Shown here: positions 19,960-31,039 of the stretch, in pieces
Position numbering within the stretch: position 1 is the stretch's first letter
Layout: the number at the start of each line of letters is the position of its first letter
Source of the DNA: Odontesthes bonariensis
Taxonomy: Eukaryota; Chordata; Actinopteri; Atheriniformes; Atherinopsidae
Direction: 5' to 3'
DNA length: 64,000 nucleotides
NCBI RefSeq assembly: GCF_027942865.1
Contig: NC_134507.1
Span: 37,668,797 to 37,732,796, forward strand
Notes under the pieces: model-generated
Told to the model about the DNA's origin: nothing
The model's input: only the letters and a program-made list of their open reading frames with translations
Databases searched by the model: none
Program-made: the position numbers and the translations under genes

Positions 19960-21811
19960 CCAGCCTGGGTCAGATGAGTATGATGCAACAATACAAACCC
20001 ACTCAGACCATGCCACGCCACAAACTTTGCCAGCAATACACACTAGAGCTAGTCATGAAAAGGCAGATGTTAAGCTTGAATTTAAGTACGTTGGAATAAA
20101 GGATGGTGAGGAAGTGTGGATCATGGGTCCGGTGGAGGAGATGACCAAATCACCGCCTCCGGACGCTGCAACGAAGGGACAATCTGAGAAGATCAGGGTG
20201 TCCTCGGGCCAGAAAGGAGTTGTTCATAACGGTGGTAAGAATAGGAAGATGTCTCGTGAAAATCTAGGGGGACTTGATGCCATTAGCACTACAGGACGGA
20301 ATAATCATGTTAATCCAAGAACATATGGAGGGTACATGCACAGGAAGAGACAGGAAAACAGTGTAACTGTGGAAGATGGTTTGTGGGGGAAGGCAGCACA
20401 GAATATGTGGTATAGGTGGGCATGGTACACTACGAGAGAACTAACGGCGACGGAGTGCCTCATATGCGCAGACGCTCCGGGGGCATTGCCTGTTGTTGTT
20501 CCAGAACCACACACCTTCAGGGACTGTGCAGTGGTCCAGCAACGGGAATGCAGAGAAGGTAGGTTTACACCTCAGAAGGATAAATGGTTATTGTTTGAGC
20601 TTCCGATGTGTGGAATTAAGTGCAGATTGATGTTTGGGGGAAATAAATTACAGGACTTTTTCAAAAAAGGGAGGGGCCACAAATTGGAGTCGTCCTGTGC
20701 GGAATTTAATCTTAGCACAACACAGGATGGGCCTCCGACTGATTGTAGAGTAGATTACGATGGTGAGTTTGAATGCTTCACGAGTGGTGGATTTACTAAT
20801 GACAGTGGAACTCACGTAGGTAATACTACCGTTAAATGCAACGTCACATGGGTTTTATCTTGGTATCCACACGCAAATATGAAACCAATATTTATCAGGA
20901 CACCTGTGTGGTATGAAAATCCGGTTCCTTTGGATCAAAAATGTGAGGATATAGAAATGACAATTCCGACTCTCTACCTGTTTGGGGATCAGACACACCC
21001 AATAGCTGATAGTTATTGGATGTGTGGAGAGGACGTTTTGTTAAACGTGTTACCCAACAGGTGGATAGGCCTGTGTGCACTTGTGAGGATGAAGACTTCG
21101 GTTGTGTTAGTGTATGACAAGGTAAACGAGTTACTGGGGTTGGATGTGGAAAATGGGAGAATTAAAAGATCTAGTGGTGACTACATAATGGACAAGCACA
21201 TTTACTTGGATGCAATAGGGCAGCCGAGAGGGATTCCTTTTGAGTTCAAAGCACGCAGTGAGGTTGCAGCTGGATTTGAGTCTATTTTGCCGTGGATCAC
21301 GATTAACAAAAATGTGGAGTGGATTAATTACATATACTACAACCAACAGAGAATTCTTAACTACACGAGTGAAGGGCTTGCAGCCTTTGGAGAACAACTA
21401 CATGAGACGAGTAGGATGGCTTGGCAGAACAGACAGGCTTTGGATTGGATATTAGCGGAGAAAGGTGGCGTTTGCCAGATGGTTGGGGAAAAATGTTGTA
21501 CATTTATACCCGGGAACACTGCAGCTGATGGTACGTTTACAACGGCCACGAAGAAGATCAGGGAGCTGAAAGAGGAGCTGAAGAGTAATGCTGGTGGCAG
21601 TGAAGGGTGGTGGACTGGTCTGGATGGGATTTTGGGAGAGTGGGGAGCGATGGCAGTGAAGGCGGGATTAGCTATATTGTCAATATTCATAATGGTCGCC
21701 CTATTGGTGTGTTGCATTATACCCATTCTGAGAAGGTGGTTGCTGCAAGTGATGTTCAAACGGAGTATGGAACAAACCAGGAGGCAGATGACCATGCGAG
21801 ACCAGGTCTGA
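19790..21811 (+). CDS. env: Retroviral envelope glycoprotein
   Basis: 673 residues, fully open. An N-terminal hydrophobic signal lies at about residues 6-21. The surface part has many cysteines and several N-x-S/T sites. A furin-type site (RIKR) is near residue 459. The transmembrane subunit carries a CX6CC motif (Cys 562 to Cys 569/570) and a membrane anchor at about 622-645, then a short tail. CX6CC pairs with covalent SU-TM linkage in gamma-type envelopes. The mRNA would be made by splicing from the leader donor; the acceptor was not identified. Open state after 2% LTR divergence is notable. Confidence 0.88.
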   Translation: MNKRKMLRFLTLMSIQVWVLADGMGSGEQGLEMWDGIPHPGEAGRGPVRIPPHRGSSQPGSDEYDATIQTHSDHATPQTLPAIHTRASHEKADVKLEFKYVGIKDGEEVWIMGPVEEMTKSPPPDAATKGQSEKIRVSSGQKGVVHNGGKNRKMSRENLGGLDAISTTGRNNHVNPRTYGGYMHRKRQENSVTVEDGLWGKAAQNMWYRWAWYTTRELTATECLICADAPGALPVVVPEPHTFRDCAVVQQRECREGRFTPQKDKWLLFELPMCGIKCRLMFGGNKLQDFFKKGRGHKLESSCAEFNLSTTQDGPPTDCRVDYDGEFECFTSGGFTNDSGTHVGNTTVKCNVTWVLSWYPHANMKPIFIRTPVWYENPVPLDQKCEDIEMTIPTLYLFGDQTHPIADSYWMCGEDVLLNVLPNRWIGLCALVRMKTSVVLVYDKVNELLGLDVENGRIKRSSGDYIMDKHIYLDAIGQPRGIPFEFKARSEVAAGFESILPWITINKNVEWINYIYYNQQRILNYTSEGLAAFGEQLHETSRMAWQNRQALDWILAEKGGVCQMVGEKCCTFIPGNTAADGTFTTATKKIRELKEELKSNAGGSEGWWTGLDGILGEWGAMAVKAGLAILSIFIMVALLVCCIIPILRRWLLQVMFKRSMEQTRRQMTMRDQV

Positions 21812-22641
21812 GGACCAACGCATGGGAGAGCGGGCCAACGAATGAAGGTTACCAACGGACGGTTCACATGATTCTTTCCTTGAGGGTGGAACCAAGGTTA
21901 GTCTGATAGGGAGAAGAGATGCTGAAGATCTCTTTGATTGGGAGTGATGTACTGGCGACCTCTCCTCCCAGAGTTAGCTTAGCAGTTCCAGACCCAGCCA
22001 GACGGATGTTCGGCCAGGAGGAGACGACACCAGAGTACAGGAGATGGGACGGGACTGGAGGAGCTGCATTACATTGCTTTTTATTACTTTTGTTGTGTGA
22101 TAATCCATAATTTTATGTATTGTACTTGATACAAAACTGTGATTAATTGGGTTGATGGTCGTGTATTCATTCTATGTTTATTATCAATCAAAACTGATCA
22201 CGGATATGTCCATTGCCAATTGTGTTGGTCGACTGTTCGGAGTGCGACCTTGGTAAAGTGGTCGGTCGCCAAGTGGGGTGGGGCCGTAGGTGAGTTTTCC
22301 CAAGATAAGAACATGAGTTACGGAAGTAGCAGTCGGTGGGTTTTTCGCACCTATGCACTGCGGACAGTGGACAAGTGTGATGGCAATGTAAAACTTGTAG
22401 TGTTGTTGAATTCAATATCGTTTAATTTAATTTAATCATTTAATGTGATTCGAGTACACATATATATATATTCCTTTTCATTGATTCAAAATGGTCCCGT
22501 TGATTGATATTGTAGAATTATTAGGATGATTTAGTGTTGATTATGTTAATTAATTCTTAATTAACTATGTGGGATGATTTTCTTTCATTTTAGATTATTT
22601 CTTTATTAAATCACTGAAAAGTGATTTCAGGGGGGACTATG
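21812..22641 (+). other. Retroviral 3' untranslated region with polypurine tract
   Basis: Short frames here have no recognisable content. The sequence turns AT-rich after 22400. A purine run CAGGGGGGA at about 22628-22636 precedes the 3' LTR and is the likely polypurine tract. Confidence 0.65.
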
Positions 22642-22958
22642 TGGGAGAAGGATGTCATGACATCCTCATGACATCTGGCCTAGTTACATCTTGTGCTTTG
22701 TTGTTCGGCTCATACGAATATGGGTAAAAGGTAGTATGGGCTGTTTACATTTAGGGCAGACGCTCGGCGTCGCAGAAAGAGATTGAGACCGGATGACGCA
22801 TGCATGTTATGATTAAACCAGTATAAAGTTGGTTCACAGTATGAAGACGGTGGACATTTTGTACATCCTGTATGCATATTTGCTGTGACAGTTTGTTCAA
22901 TAAACTCCCCAATGGACTGCTAACCGACAGTGTACTCGGCCCTATTTCCTCCACAACA
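22642..22958 (+). repeat. 3' LTR of the endogenous retrovirus
   Basis: 317 bp, the same ends as the 5' LTR, 7 substitutions against it by eye and no length change. It is followed by the CTCCTT target duplication and the resumed array spacer. Confidence 0.93.
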
Positions 22959-23098
22959 CTCCTTTGTCAGGACAAAGTTAAATGTATGAGGATCAAAGGC
23001 AACCATGACACGGGACATCTTAGCAGATCCAGGATCAGCAAGATGGATCACAGGGTGATCAACAGATGTTTCAACAAAAGACATGCAGAGAGAAAAAT

Positions 23099-23216
23099 GC
23101 TTACAGCACCTGGTATTCCCAAGCGGTCTCCCATCCAAGTACTAACCAGGCCCGACCCTGCTTGGCTTCCGAGTTCGGACGAGATCGGGCGTGTTCAGGG
23201 CGGTGTGGCCGTAAGC
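23099..23216 (-). rRNA. 5S: 5S rRNA
   Basis: Complete 118-nt 5S on the minus strand, same sequence as the plus-strand copy at 10384, with boxes A, IE and C intact and AATTTTT-type T run (AAAAATGC on the plus strand) at the end. It lies 3' of U2 within the unit. Confidence 0.95.
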
Positions 23217-23583
23217 CACAGTCCCCGTGACAAATATGTGTTACATAGGTGCTGGAACCATACGTTGCCCCTATTTTACCAGAGAGTTGGCTTGAGAGGC
23301 TGATGTTGAGCCTGCACGTCGACTTCCCTGATGTGATTGTTCTCTGCAGCTGAAAATGGGACTCTCAGATAACTTAGTGTGTGTCTGTCAAGCTCCTCTT
23401 TTCTCTGTGTGTAGTTTGGTGTTCATGGTCATACAGAGAAACCAGGGAAGCTCAATCCCACGACGTGCTCATAAACTGCGTCTTTTCTAAAGATTATAGT
23501 TCCATTTTAGAAGTCAGAATACAACGGCTCCCTGAAACTACCACCATGTACCGCTGGTTTTGTTATTTCACAAGAGTTGGGAA

Positions 23584-23771
23584 GAGTGCACCGTTCCCGG
23601 CAGCACTGCAGTACCGGGTCGATGCGTGGAGTGAACGGAGCAAGCCCCTTTTTCAACCCCTGTGCCTAAAAATCCATTTAATATGTAGTCCTCATATAGA
23701 GGACGTATCAGATATTAAACTGATAAGAACAGATACTACACTTGATCTTAGCCAAAAGGCCGAGAAGCGAT
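23584..23771 (-). ncRNA. U2: U2 spliceosomal snRNA, only complete copy
   Basis: The minus strand reads ATCGCTTCTCGGCCTTTTGG, then the branch-point recognition region, then TAATATCTGATACGTCC and the Sm region, ending GGTGCACTC; 188 nt. Upstream lies a PSE at the right distance. U2 pairs with the intron branch site. This is the only U2 in the window with body and promoter both intact. Confidence 0.96.
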
Positions 23772-23820
23772 AACACTCCACTGTTTCACGTCCGAGCGCC
23801 CTTCCTGGCACAATGCGCAC

Positions 23821-23840
23821 TTGTGGCGGTGCTCTTTTTT
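23821..23840 (-). promoter_or_regulatory. PSE of the complete U2 gene
   Basis: AAGAGCACCGCCACAA, 50-69 bp upstream of the U2 start, shared with the two LINE-interrupted U2 genes. Confidence 0.65.
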
Positions 23841-24070
23841 TGCCTACAAAGCGTCACTTTGCACCTCCGCCCACCCGCTGCAGTGAGCACTCTTCAGCCG
23901 TTTCAGATGGTACAACTTTGCACTCCCGCCCGCTCCACTGAGCACCATTCAAACAACAACACTTTAGCGCTCCAGCTTTGAACAAGGGCACGGTCTCAAC
24001 AAATAAGGTGACTCTACTCCGAGAAGTCACTTGGCACAGCAAGAAGATTTCCTTTGCACAGACAGAATGG

Positions 24071-24188
24071 GCTTCACCCGCAAAGGTAAAGCCTTCCAAA
24101 AATAGAAACAACTCATTAATGTTGCTCTCTACGGAAGTCTTTAGTAAAAGGCGAAATACTTGTAAGTTATGAAGAGAAACCAGAGTAC
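24071..24188 (-). ncRNA. U5: U5 spliceosomal snRNA, copy 2
   Basis: 118 nt on the minus strand, starting GTACTCTGG. Loop 1 GCCTTTTAC is intact. It differs from copy 3 at a few stem positions (for example AAGTATTTCGCC against AAGTCTTTCGCC). The PSE block is at 24238-24257. Confidence 0.93.
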
Positions 24189-24237
24189 GAGAATTTGACA
24201 CTGCGGGAGCAGTGCATCAGGCTAGTTGGCATAGCCA

Positions 24238-24257
24238 CCTTCCCCACGGTGAGCTTT
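24238..24257 (-). promoter_or_regulatory. PSE of U5 copy 2
   Basis: AAAGCTCACCGTGGGGAAGG at 50-69 bp upstream, identical to the other U5 copies. Confidence 0.7.
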
Positions 24258-24498
24258 GCTTGGTTGAGACGCTCGCTCCTCGGCCGACCAGGTAGGAACA
24301 ATCGGGCCCTATTCAATGGCTGCTTTGTCTTTTACTCTGTGCAAAAGACTAGGGGTCTTGAGGCTTTCTTCTGACCGCTCATTGGGTGTAGAGCTTTTTT
24401 TCAAGCAATTCTCCCAGTCGGCCCAATCCCAGAGCCATCTCAAAGTGGAGTTCACTTTCACTCTCTTTTCGCAGACTAAAAGCCAGAGTTTTATCTCA

Positions 24499-24571
24499 GA
24501 AGCTAAGCAGAGTCGGGCCTGGTTAGTACTTGGATGGGGAGACCGCCTGGGAATACCAGGTGCTGTAAGCC
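24499..24571 (+). pseudogene. 5S rRNA 3'-half relic
   Basis: The same relic as at 10749-10821, opposite in strand to the full 5S gene of this unit, with the same extra G in box C. Confidence 0.8.
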
Positions 24572-24780
24572 TTTTGGCTTCTCCAGGCGCATGCAGTTTG
24601 CAAAGGCAGTCCCTGTTTGACTTTTTGGAACTGCTCCTTTGTCAGGACAAAGTTAAATGTATGAGGATCAAAGGCAACCATGACCTGGGACACCTTAGCA
24701 GATCCAGGATCAGCAAGATGGATCACAGGGTGATCAACAGATGTTTCAACAAAAGACATGCAGAGAGAAGAGAGAAAAAT

Positions 24781-24898
24781 GCTTACAGCACCTGGTATTC
24801 CCAAGCGGTCTCCCATCCAAGTACTAACCAGGCCCGACCCTGCTTGGCTTCCGAGTTCGGACGAGATCGGGCGTGTTCAGGGCGGTGTGGCCGTAAGC
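24781..24898 (-). rRNA. 5S: 5S rRNA
   Basis: Complete 118-nt 5S on the minus strand, identical by eye to the copies at 23099 and 10384, T run following. It lies downstream of the LINE-interrupted U2. Confidence 0.95.
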
Positions 24899-25265
24899 CA
24901 CAATCCCTGTGACAAATATGTGTTACATTGGTGCTGGGACCGTACGTTTCCCCTATTTCACCAGAGAGTTGGCTTGAGAGGCTGATGTTGAGCCTGCACG
25001 TCGACTTCCCTGATGTGATTGTTCTCTGCAGCTGAAAATGGGACTCTCAGATAACTTAGTGTGTGTCTGTCAAGCTCCTCTGTTCTCTGTGTGTAGTTTG
25101 GTGTTCATGGTCATACAGGGAAACCAGGGAAGCTCAGTCCCACGACATGCTCATAAACTGCGTCTTTTCTAAAGATTATAGTCCTATTTTAGAAGTCAGA
25201 ATACAACGGCTCCCTGAAACTACCACCATGCATCGCTGGTTTTGTTATTTCACAAGAGTTGGGAA

Positions 25266-25416
25266 GAGTGCACCGTTCCCGGCGGCACTACAGTACCGGG
25301 TCGATGCGTGGAGTGAACGGAGCAAGCCCCTTTTTCAACCCCTGTGCCTAAAAATCCATTTAATATGTAGTCCTCATATAGAGGACGTATCAGATATTAA
25401 ACTGATAAGAACAGAT
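25266..25416 (-). pseudogene. U2 snRNA 3' part (nt 38-188), downstream of LINE insertion
   Basis: The 151-nt 3' part of U2 runs from the GTGCAC-type 3' end to ATCTGTTCTTATC. The gene resumes at 31040-31076 with nt 1-37. Both parts sum to 188 nt, so the insertion neither lost nor duplicated U2 sequence. Confidence 0.92.
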
Positions 25417-25785
25417 TTTTTTTTCTTTTGAAAAAATTTATTGACACTAATACATCACATTTTCATTTAAAACATATGTTTTACCTATGAATAAAAACAT
25501 CAATAAATAAGTGTAATCTGTATAACCACATTTAAAACAACAACAATAAAACAAGTTTTTCATGGGATATTACAGATAAAGTCAATGTCGTCTAATATAA
25601 AAGCTACATGTGAAGTAGTTCTCATGCGAGTAGCAGTTTGTATTGAGTGTCTTTAAAAAGGAGTGCATTAGTTAAAATGCTCTCTTCCAAGTCCATTTTT
25701 TGTGCAGGAGCGTAGTGAGTCCCTACCCAGGGAAACTCATTTCGCTCCCCCAAACAGTAGGTCTCTCGGGATCCTGTCGTGGTGC
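25417..25785 (-). other. LINE 3' UTR
   Basis: No coding sequence; AT-rich towards the tail, with the polyadenylation signal about 20 bp before the junction with U2. Confidence 0.7.
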
Positions 25786-28700
25786 TCAGAGGAGATCCCC
25801 ACCCTGTTGCTCCTTCCCACCTGCCTCACCCGGAGAGCCAGGCCGTCGCTGCTTTGACCTTTTTGTGTGTAGCTCCGGCTCCTTCATCCGAATGGGCACA
25901 GAGGCGATTCTTCTTGGTGGATGTGTCCTAGGCCCGCCGCCTGCAGCTCCGGCCGCTTGAGCCGCTGCTGCGGCCATCCGGATCACAGCCACGGGGGGGA
26001 TCTGCATGCGCTTCCTCACCAGCAAGTTCCTGGAGGTCCACATGGCGTCTTTCATAGCAGCTAGGGTGAGCCACTGCTTGGCAAAGTCATTCTTTTTTAT
26101 TTTTGTTTGGCTCACCCCATAGAGCACGAGTTGTGCTGTGAGGACCTCCCTTGCTGGCAAGTACGGGAATTGCAAGGAGCCGGCTGTTGCCCACTGGTCT
26201 GCAGCAGCGCTGCACTCCCAGAGCAGGTGCCTCACCGACTCGGGCGCGCCACAACCAGGTCGCGGGCAGGTTGAGATCGCTGACATGCCCCGGGAGTGCA
26301 TAACGGACCTGACTGGCAGGATCTCATGAGCCACCATCCACGACAGGTCCCGGAGTCTGTTTGGGAGAGCGGAATGGTTGACGTTGCACCAAACTGTTGA
26401 GGGCTCGCCGAACGCGAGCCCACACACCGGACTCACTGGTTCCCGCTCCTGCACAACAGAAATCAAAGAGCGGTGGTTTGTTAAAACATGCAACTCCTCT
26501 GCCTCCAAGTTAAAATGCTTTAAGAACGTCTGGATAAAAGCATAGGATGGTGGCAGGCTAAAAGACACAGGCACTTTTAGGTCGGTGGGTAAAATCTTCA
26601 GTCTTCTGAGGTAAGAACCCATCCAGAATCGTGTCATTGCTTTAGTTTTGGGGTTTCCGGATGGGTCTGTGGCCTGTAGGATGTGCAGTGTAGTGTATCT
26701 GCTTCCTAAAAACAAATAAAAATCAGGCACTCCTTTTCCTCCTTTCTCTTTTTGTTTCTTCATTACATCTCTCCTCAGTCTTTCCCACTTGGAGCCCCAC
26801 AGAAAATAAAAAATGGCTCGGTCCAGGTCTAAAAGCACTTTTCTAGGTGGGATAAAAACAGAACTGATTAGTAAAAGCAAAGGTAAAATCACGGCTTTGA
26901 TGATTAAAACCTTTCCTTCAATGGTCAGTCCTCTAAGTCCCCAGTATCCTAGTCTTTGCTTTACTTTCCCTACCACGTCTGGCCAGTTTGATGTCCCTCC
27001 CCCTTCCCTGTCAAAATTAATCCCCAGTATTTTCTGTTTTGTCTGGGTTATAGTCACGGGGAGTCCTGCAGTCTCAGTCGCTGTCCATGGCCCGTACAAT
27101 TGGGCTTGGGTCTTGTTTCTGTTTAGTTTTGCCCCAGAGGCCCGTCCATACCAGTCAGTCAAGTCCAGAGTCCTATTGATGGATATTAGGTCTGTACATA
27201 AAATGTTTACGTCGTCCATATATAAAACACACTTTGTCGATAGTCCCCCGCTCCCCGGGACTCTCACCCCATTGATTTGGTGGTCCCTTCTCAAGCTCTG
27301 TGCCAGTGGTTCCACACAGATGATGTAGAGGAGGGCAGATAACGGACAACCCTGACGGACACCGCAGTGGATGTTTACTGCTTTTGTCAGATGCCCGTTA
27401 ACAAGGAATTTGCTGGTAATGCCCCGGTACAGCAGACCCACCCAAGCTATAAACCTTTCTGGGAACCCCATTTTTTGCAGTACCTGGAAAAGGTACTGGT
27501 GCGAGACCCGATCAAAGGCTTTCTCAAAGTCTAAATTTAGGACTGCTAGCCGAATGTTTCTGTCTCTCGCATAACAGATGGTGTCTCGGATCAGTACGAG
27601 GCTGTCGGTTATCTTCCTCCCCGGGATGGCACAGGCTTGATCCGGGTGAATCAGGTCTTCTAAAAACAAGGACATACGTGAGGCTAAAAGTTTACTAAAA
27701 AGTTTACAGTCAAAGTTTAAAAGTGTAATCGGTCTCCAATTCTTCAAGTCAGTCTTGTCTTTTTTTTTGTGAAGAAGAGTCACTATCCCTGCTCTAAAAC
27801 TGTCAGGAAGTCGGTCAAGTTGCTCAAATTCCATAAAAACAGTAAACAGGTCAGGTGCTAAAATATCCCAAAAGGTCAAATAAAATTCCAAGGGAAGTCC
27901 ATCTTGTCCTGGGGACTTCCCTTTCTTAAAATTTGTAAAGCATTTATTTAACTCTGAAATTGTAAAATCTTGGGTTAAAAGCACACTGTCTTTTACTGTT
28001 TTTTCTATGAAATTTAAAACTTCTGTCATGGTGTCCATTTCAACAGGTTTTTGTTCGTACAATTCACGATAAAATTGTTCAACAGCTTGTTTAATTTCTT
28101 CCATTGAATCAACTGTGCACCCGTTCTCTTTTGTTAGCTTTAAAATGGCCCCCCCTTTATTCACAATTTTCTTAAAAAAATACCTTGTGCACTTCTCTCC
28201 TTCCTCTATTTCTCGTTCCCTGCTTCTTAAAATGACACCCTTACTTTTAATATCTGCTAAAATCGACATCTCTGTTTTCACTTGTTTAATTTCATCATTA
28301 AAATCCATCCCTTGTTGGTTTAATTTAAAATAGCGCTGTAGTCGCTTCTGCAGTCCCATCATGCGTCTGTTTTCCCTATTCTTTTTTCTCCTACCTGCCT
28401 GTCTAAAGAAAGTCTGGGTCTTTCCCTTCACCATTTCCCACCAGTGTGCACGTGTATCGTAAAAGTCTTGAAGGGTCTGCCACTCGTGGTACTGCTCCCG
28501 GTACTGACTAACTATTTCATTTTCTTCTAAAAGGGAGCAGTTTAGTTTCCACAGACCACTTCCTGAAGTCACACCCGAAGAGAGTGATAGGGTGCAGGAA
28601 AGCATTAGGTGATCGGAAAAGAAAACGGGGGTCAATCTAGCATCGGTTGGTGGGCAGTCCCGTGTAAAAAGGTAATCTATACGAGAGGCTCTGGTGCCAT

Positions 28701-29316
28701 CACCACTGAACCAGGTGAAGCCCTCCTCTCTGGGATGCATGGTCCTAAAACAGTCCTGCAGTTTAAAATCCTTGCATATGCCCTGTAATAAAACCGATGT
28801 TTTGTCAACTTTAAAAAATTCCCCTGCTCTTTTTCTGTCACTCCTGCTTAAAATACAGTTAAAATCACCCCCTAAAACTAGTGGTGCCCTACCTAGCATG
28901 TGGGACTGCAGGTCTTCTAAAAGGTCATACCGGTCATTTTTTTCGTTAAAGCCATAAATATTTAAGAGGTTAAAATCTTGTCCCATAAAAGTCAAATGTG
29001 CTAAAAGTGCCCGTCCGTCTCTCACCACAGTGCTGCCCTTCACCAGAACCTGAGGGTTTTTGATTAAAATGGCCACTCCGTCATTTTTGTTTTGGTTGGA
29101 TCCACTCCACAATGATGTCTGTGGCCACATCTCCTCCCACTGTCTGTAGTGCTTTAAAAACGGTAGGCCGCATTCCTGTATTAAAAGAACATCTGACTTA
29201 AAAGAACTAAGAAAGGATAAAACACTCTGGGCTCTAACTTTCGACTTTACACTTCTCACATTAATAGTTGAGAGAGTGAGTGTCATGAGTATGGTTAAAA
29301 ACAACAGGTATGACAT
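25786..29316 (-). CDS. LINE ORF2: endonuclease and reverse transcriptase
   Basis: 1,176 residues, no stop or frameshift. The apurinic-type endonuclease fills about residues 1-240 (QECGLP Glu, GGDFNCIL Asp, SDHL His). RT spans about 480-780 ([21 protein letters not shown], catalytic YMDD near residue 699). The usual residue after Tyr in this class is Ala; here it is Met. A C-terminal Cys/His cluster ([19 protein letters not shown], about 1045-1065) resembles the L1/Tx1 tail. It nicks the target and copies the RNA from the nick. The intact frame suggests recent activity. Confidence 0.9.
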   Translation of the reverse strand: MSYLLFLTILMTLTLSTINVRSVKSKVRAQSVLSFLSSFKSDVLLIQECGLPFLKHYRQWEEMWPQTSLWSGSNQNKNDGVAILIKNPQVLVKGSTVVRDGRALLAHLTFMGQDFNLLNIYGFNEKNDRYDLLEDLQSHMLGRAPLVLGGDFNCILSRSDRKRAGEFFKVDKTSVLLQGICKDFKLQDCFRTMHPREEGFTWFSGDGTRASRIDYLFTRDCPPTDARLTPVFFSDHLMLSCTLSLSSGVTSGSGLWKLNCSLLEENEIVSQYREQYHEWQTLQDFYDTRAHWWEMVKGKTQTFFRQAGRRKKNRENRRMMGLQKRLQRYFKLNQQGMDFNDEIKQVKTEMSILADIKSKGVILRSREREIEEGEKCTRYFFKKIVNKGGAILKLTKENGCTVDSMEEIKQAVEQFYRELYEQKPVEMDTMTEVLNFIEKTVKDSVLLTQDFTISELNKCFTNFKKGKSPGQDGLPLEFYLTFWDILAPDLFTVFMEFEQLDRLPDSFRAGIVTLLHKKKDKTDLKNWRPITLLNFDCKLFSKLLASRMSLFLEDLIHPDQACAIPGRKITDSLVLIRDTICYARDRNIRLAVLNLDFEKAFDRVSHQYLFQVLQKMGFPERFIAWVGLLYRGITSKFLVNGHLTKAVNIHCGVRQGCPLSALLYIICVEPLAQSLRRDHQINGVRVPGSGGLSTKCVLYMDDVNILCTDLISINRTLDLTDWYGRASGAKLNRNKTQAQLYGPWTATETAGLPVTITQTKQKILGINFDREGGGTSNWPDVVGKVKQRLGYWGLRGLTIEGKVLIIKAVILPLLLLISSVFIPPRKVLLDLDRAIFYFLWGSKWERLRRDVMKKQKEKGGKGVPDFYLFLGSRYTTLHILQATDPSGNPKTKAMTRFWMGSYLRRLKILPTDLKVPVSFSLPPSYAFIQTFLKHFNLEAEELHVLTNHRSLISVVQEREPVSPVCGLAFGEPSTVWCNVNHSALPNRLRDLSWMVAHEILPVRSVMHSRGMSAISTCPRPGCGAPESVRHLLWECSAAADQWATAGSLQFPYLPAREVLTAQLVLYGVSQTKIKKNDFAKQWLTLAAMKDAMWTSRNLLVRKRMQIPPVAVIRMAAAAAQAAGAAGGGPRTHPPRRIASVPIRMKEPELHTKRSKQRRPGSPGEAGGKEQQGGDLL

Positions 29317-29365
29317 CTTAAAAGACTAAATGAGGGTTAAAACAATTAAAATGTCTTAAAAGCAG

Positions 29366-30673
29366 TTATGTAATTTCTTGTGAACGGAGCTCTTCCTTCA
29401 CTTCTACAGGTGAGAGGCGAGGGTGTTGAGCTCTATTCCCCGGTCGGACTCTGGGGGTTGGCCTCTGTTGCAAGGTTTTGTTAAACTTTGAGTCTCTAGG
29501 GGTTGATTGCAGAACTACATTTAAAAAAGAGACCTCATTTGGTGAATTGGAGGGGAAGACTCTGGGCTCCTCCACAGATGAACTGTCTGAGGTAGTCCCA
29601 GCTCTTCCCCTCTTCTCTGAGACTATAGGAGAATCAGAGGACAATTCTGATGCAAGCCTCTTTGTTTGCTGGGCATCGGGGAGGGAGGCATCCTCGCTAT
29701 CATCCTGTGATTGGACTTCTTCACATTCTGAACTAGCTCCGCCTTCTGCCTGCACCTCCTCCTCCTCTCCAGAACTCTCCATTGGTGGGGGTGTAGCAGG
29801 CCCCTCCCCCTCCTCGGCCTCACCTGACTGCTGTCCACCATTCAGGGATTTTGGCGGGAAGTTTGAATTTTCCAGCCCAGCTGTTTCAAGTAGCTCGTTA
29901 ACTGCCTCGGTCTGCCCTCCATTTCCTTCCCGCGTTTTTTTGGATTTCAATTTGTTGGCAAAGGATTTTGGGCAATCTCTGAAGAGGTGGTTTGATTCTC
30001 CACAGAGATTGCACTTTCTGCCATGAGTACACTCTTCGAAGGTGTGACCGATTCCTCTACATTTGCCACAAAACACCTTCGTGCAGGCCTCCACCAGGTG
30101 CCCGTGCTCCCCACACTTGCGGCAGAGTTTGGGCTGTCCCTGGTAGTGGATGTAGCCTCTGTTTTCTCCCAAGACAATCATTGATGGGAGATGTTTCAGG
30201 CCCTGGAAGCCCTGGGGGTCTTGCCATTGTTGGATGGGGACCCTCCAGGCGCAGTTCCAGATGCCGTCGACATCCCTCACCTTCATTGCCTGGCCTTTAA
30301 CAGTGCAGAATCTTCCCAACCATATACAGATATCTTCTGCGTTCACCATTTCATTGAACATTCTGACAATTACTGTCTTCAGAGTATTGTCAGTAAGTTT
30401 CTCAACAGTAAACGCAGAAAACTGGGCTTGCACATTACCAAATCTCATCCAAAACTCCTGCAGCAAAGCTGCAGTGCGAAAACTTACATCGAAACCTTTG
30501 TTAAAAGGCAATGACAGGATGCAATTCAAATCGTCTGGCTTGAAGTTTAATATGTTTTGAATTAGCTTCCGAGAGAAGTCCAATCTGGACATCTCTAAAA
30601 GCTTTCCTTCTTTTTCTTTAAATAAAAATCTAGCGCTGTGGTGCCTCCTCATGCCAGCATAGTTTGCCGACAT
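29366..30673 (-). CDS. LINE ORF1: gag-like zinc-knuckle protein
   Basis: 435 residues, open. The N-terminal half (about 1-170) is basic and aromatic with no motif I can name. Three CCHC zinc knuckles follow at about 183-245 ([42 protein letters not shown]). The C-terminal half is acidic and Ser/Glu-rich, then Arg/Pro-rich at the end. This layout fits the RNA-binding ORF1 of Tx1-clade LINEs. The start at 30673 is the first ATG after the 5' UTR and is shared with the decayed copy (8633-9184). Confidence 0.88.
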   Translation of the reverse strand: MSANYAGMRRHHSARFLFKEKEGKLLEMSRLDFSRKLIQNILNFKPDDLNCILSLPFNKGFDVSFRTAALLQEFWMRFGNVQAQFSAFTVEKLTDNTLKTVIVRMFNEMVNAEDICIWLGRFCTVKGQAMKVRDVDGIWNCAWRVPIQQWQDPQGFQGLKHLPSMIVLGENRGYIHYQGQPKLCRKCGEHGHLVEACTKVFCGKCRGIGHTFEECTHGRKCNLCGESNHLFRDCPKSFANKLKSKKTREGNGGQTEAVNELLETAGLENSNFPPKSLNGGQQSGEAEEGEGPATPPPMESSGEEEEVQAEGGASSECEEVQSQDDSEDASLPDAQQTKRLASELSSDSPIVSEKRGRAGTTSDSSSVEEPRVFPSNSPNEVSFLNVVLQSTPRDSKFNKTLQQRPTPRVRPGNRAQHPRLSPVEVKEELRSQEIT

Positions 30674-31039
30674 GATGGAGGCACCACAAACAGTTTTTAA
30701 ATAAAATACTTAAAAGAACAAAAATAAATATCACACTAAAAGCCCAATAAAAGAGTAAAAAGTGGATTAAAAGGTACTAAAAATGGATACTTACCTTCCT
30801 CTAAAAAAATGGAACACCGACACCGACCCTGTTTCAGCTGAAACTCGTTCAAAAAGCAAAAACCTGGAAAAAAAAAAAAAAAGGGTAATACAAGAAAATT
30901 TAAAGACAAAGGACTCCAACTACAAACGACTTGGAATACTTTGATTGAACGCAAAAAAGAACCTCCAAAGCGAGAAAAATTTAATGCCGAAAAGGCATAA
31001 AATAGTCCACCCAAAGGAGGCGATCGCAGTCTTGATCTT
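30674..31039 (-). other. LINE 5' UTR joined to U2
   Basis: The sequence starts GATCAAGACTGCGATCG on the minus strand next to U2 and runs to ORF1. An A run on the plus strand near 30868 differs in length from the decayed copy. The last bases before U2 (CTTGATCTT) repeat a U2 motif found 8 bp further on, so the exact 5' end is ambiguous by some bases. Confidence 0.7.

Larger units (their letters stand above)
10903..22958 (+). mobile_element. Endogenous retrovirus, complete structure, 12,056 bp
   Basis: Two 317-bp LTRs flank a leader, gag, pol and env in order. The target duplication CTCCTT (10897-10902 and 22959-22964) is confirmed by the uninterrupted spacer at 24620-24650, which reads GAACTGCTCCTTTGTCAGG. 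The gag stop is followed in frame by pol, and env carries a CX6CC motif, features of gamma/epsilon-type retroviruses. The LTRs differ at 7 of 317 positions by eye, so insertion is fairly recent. One in-frame stop splits pol; gag and env are otherwise open. Confidence 0.93.
25417..31039 (-). mobile_element. Tx1/Keno-type LINE, apparently full length, in a U2 gene
   Basis: 5,623 bp between U2 nt 37 and 38, in the sense direction. The 3' end (25417) has an A tail and an AATAAA signal (TTTATT at 25437-25442 on the plus strand). Two open frames (ORF1, 435 aa; ORF2, 1,176 aa) with a 50-bp gap follow a 5' UTR of about 366 bp. Tx1-clade elements are known for sequence-specific insertion into 5S, tRNA, U2 or microsatellites; Keno is the U2 member. 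Assignment to Keno rests on target and protein layout, not on a search. Confidence 0.88.

Noticed and set aside
22872-25431. Many overlapping 60-200-aa frames repeated across the array (for example 24316-24912, 25063-25431)
   Set aside because: They cover U5, U2, 5S and spacers in parallel in each unit; no codon-like conservation or start context.
26813-27328. Plus-strand frame of 171 aa in the LINE
   Set aside because: Antisense of ORF2 reverse transcriptase.
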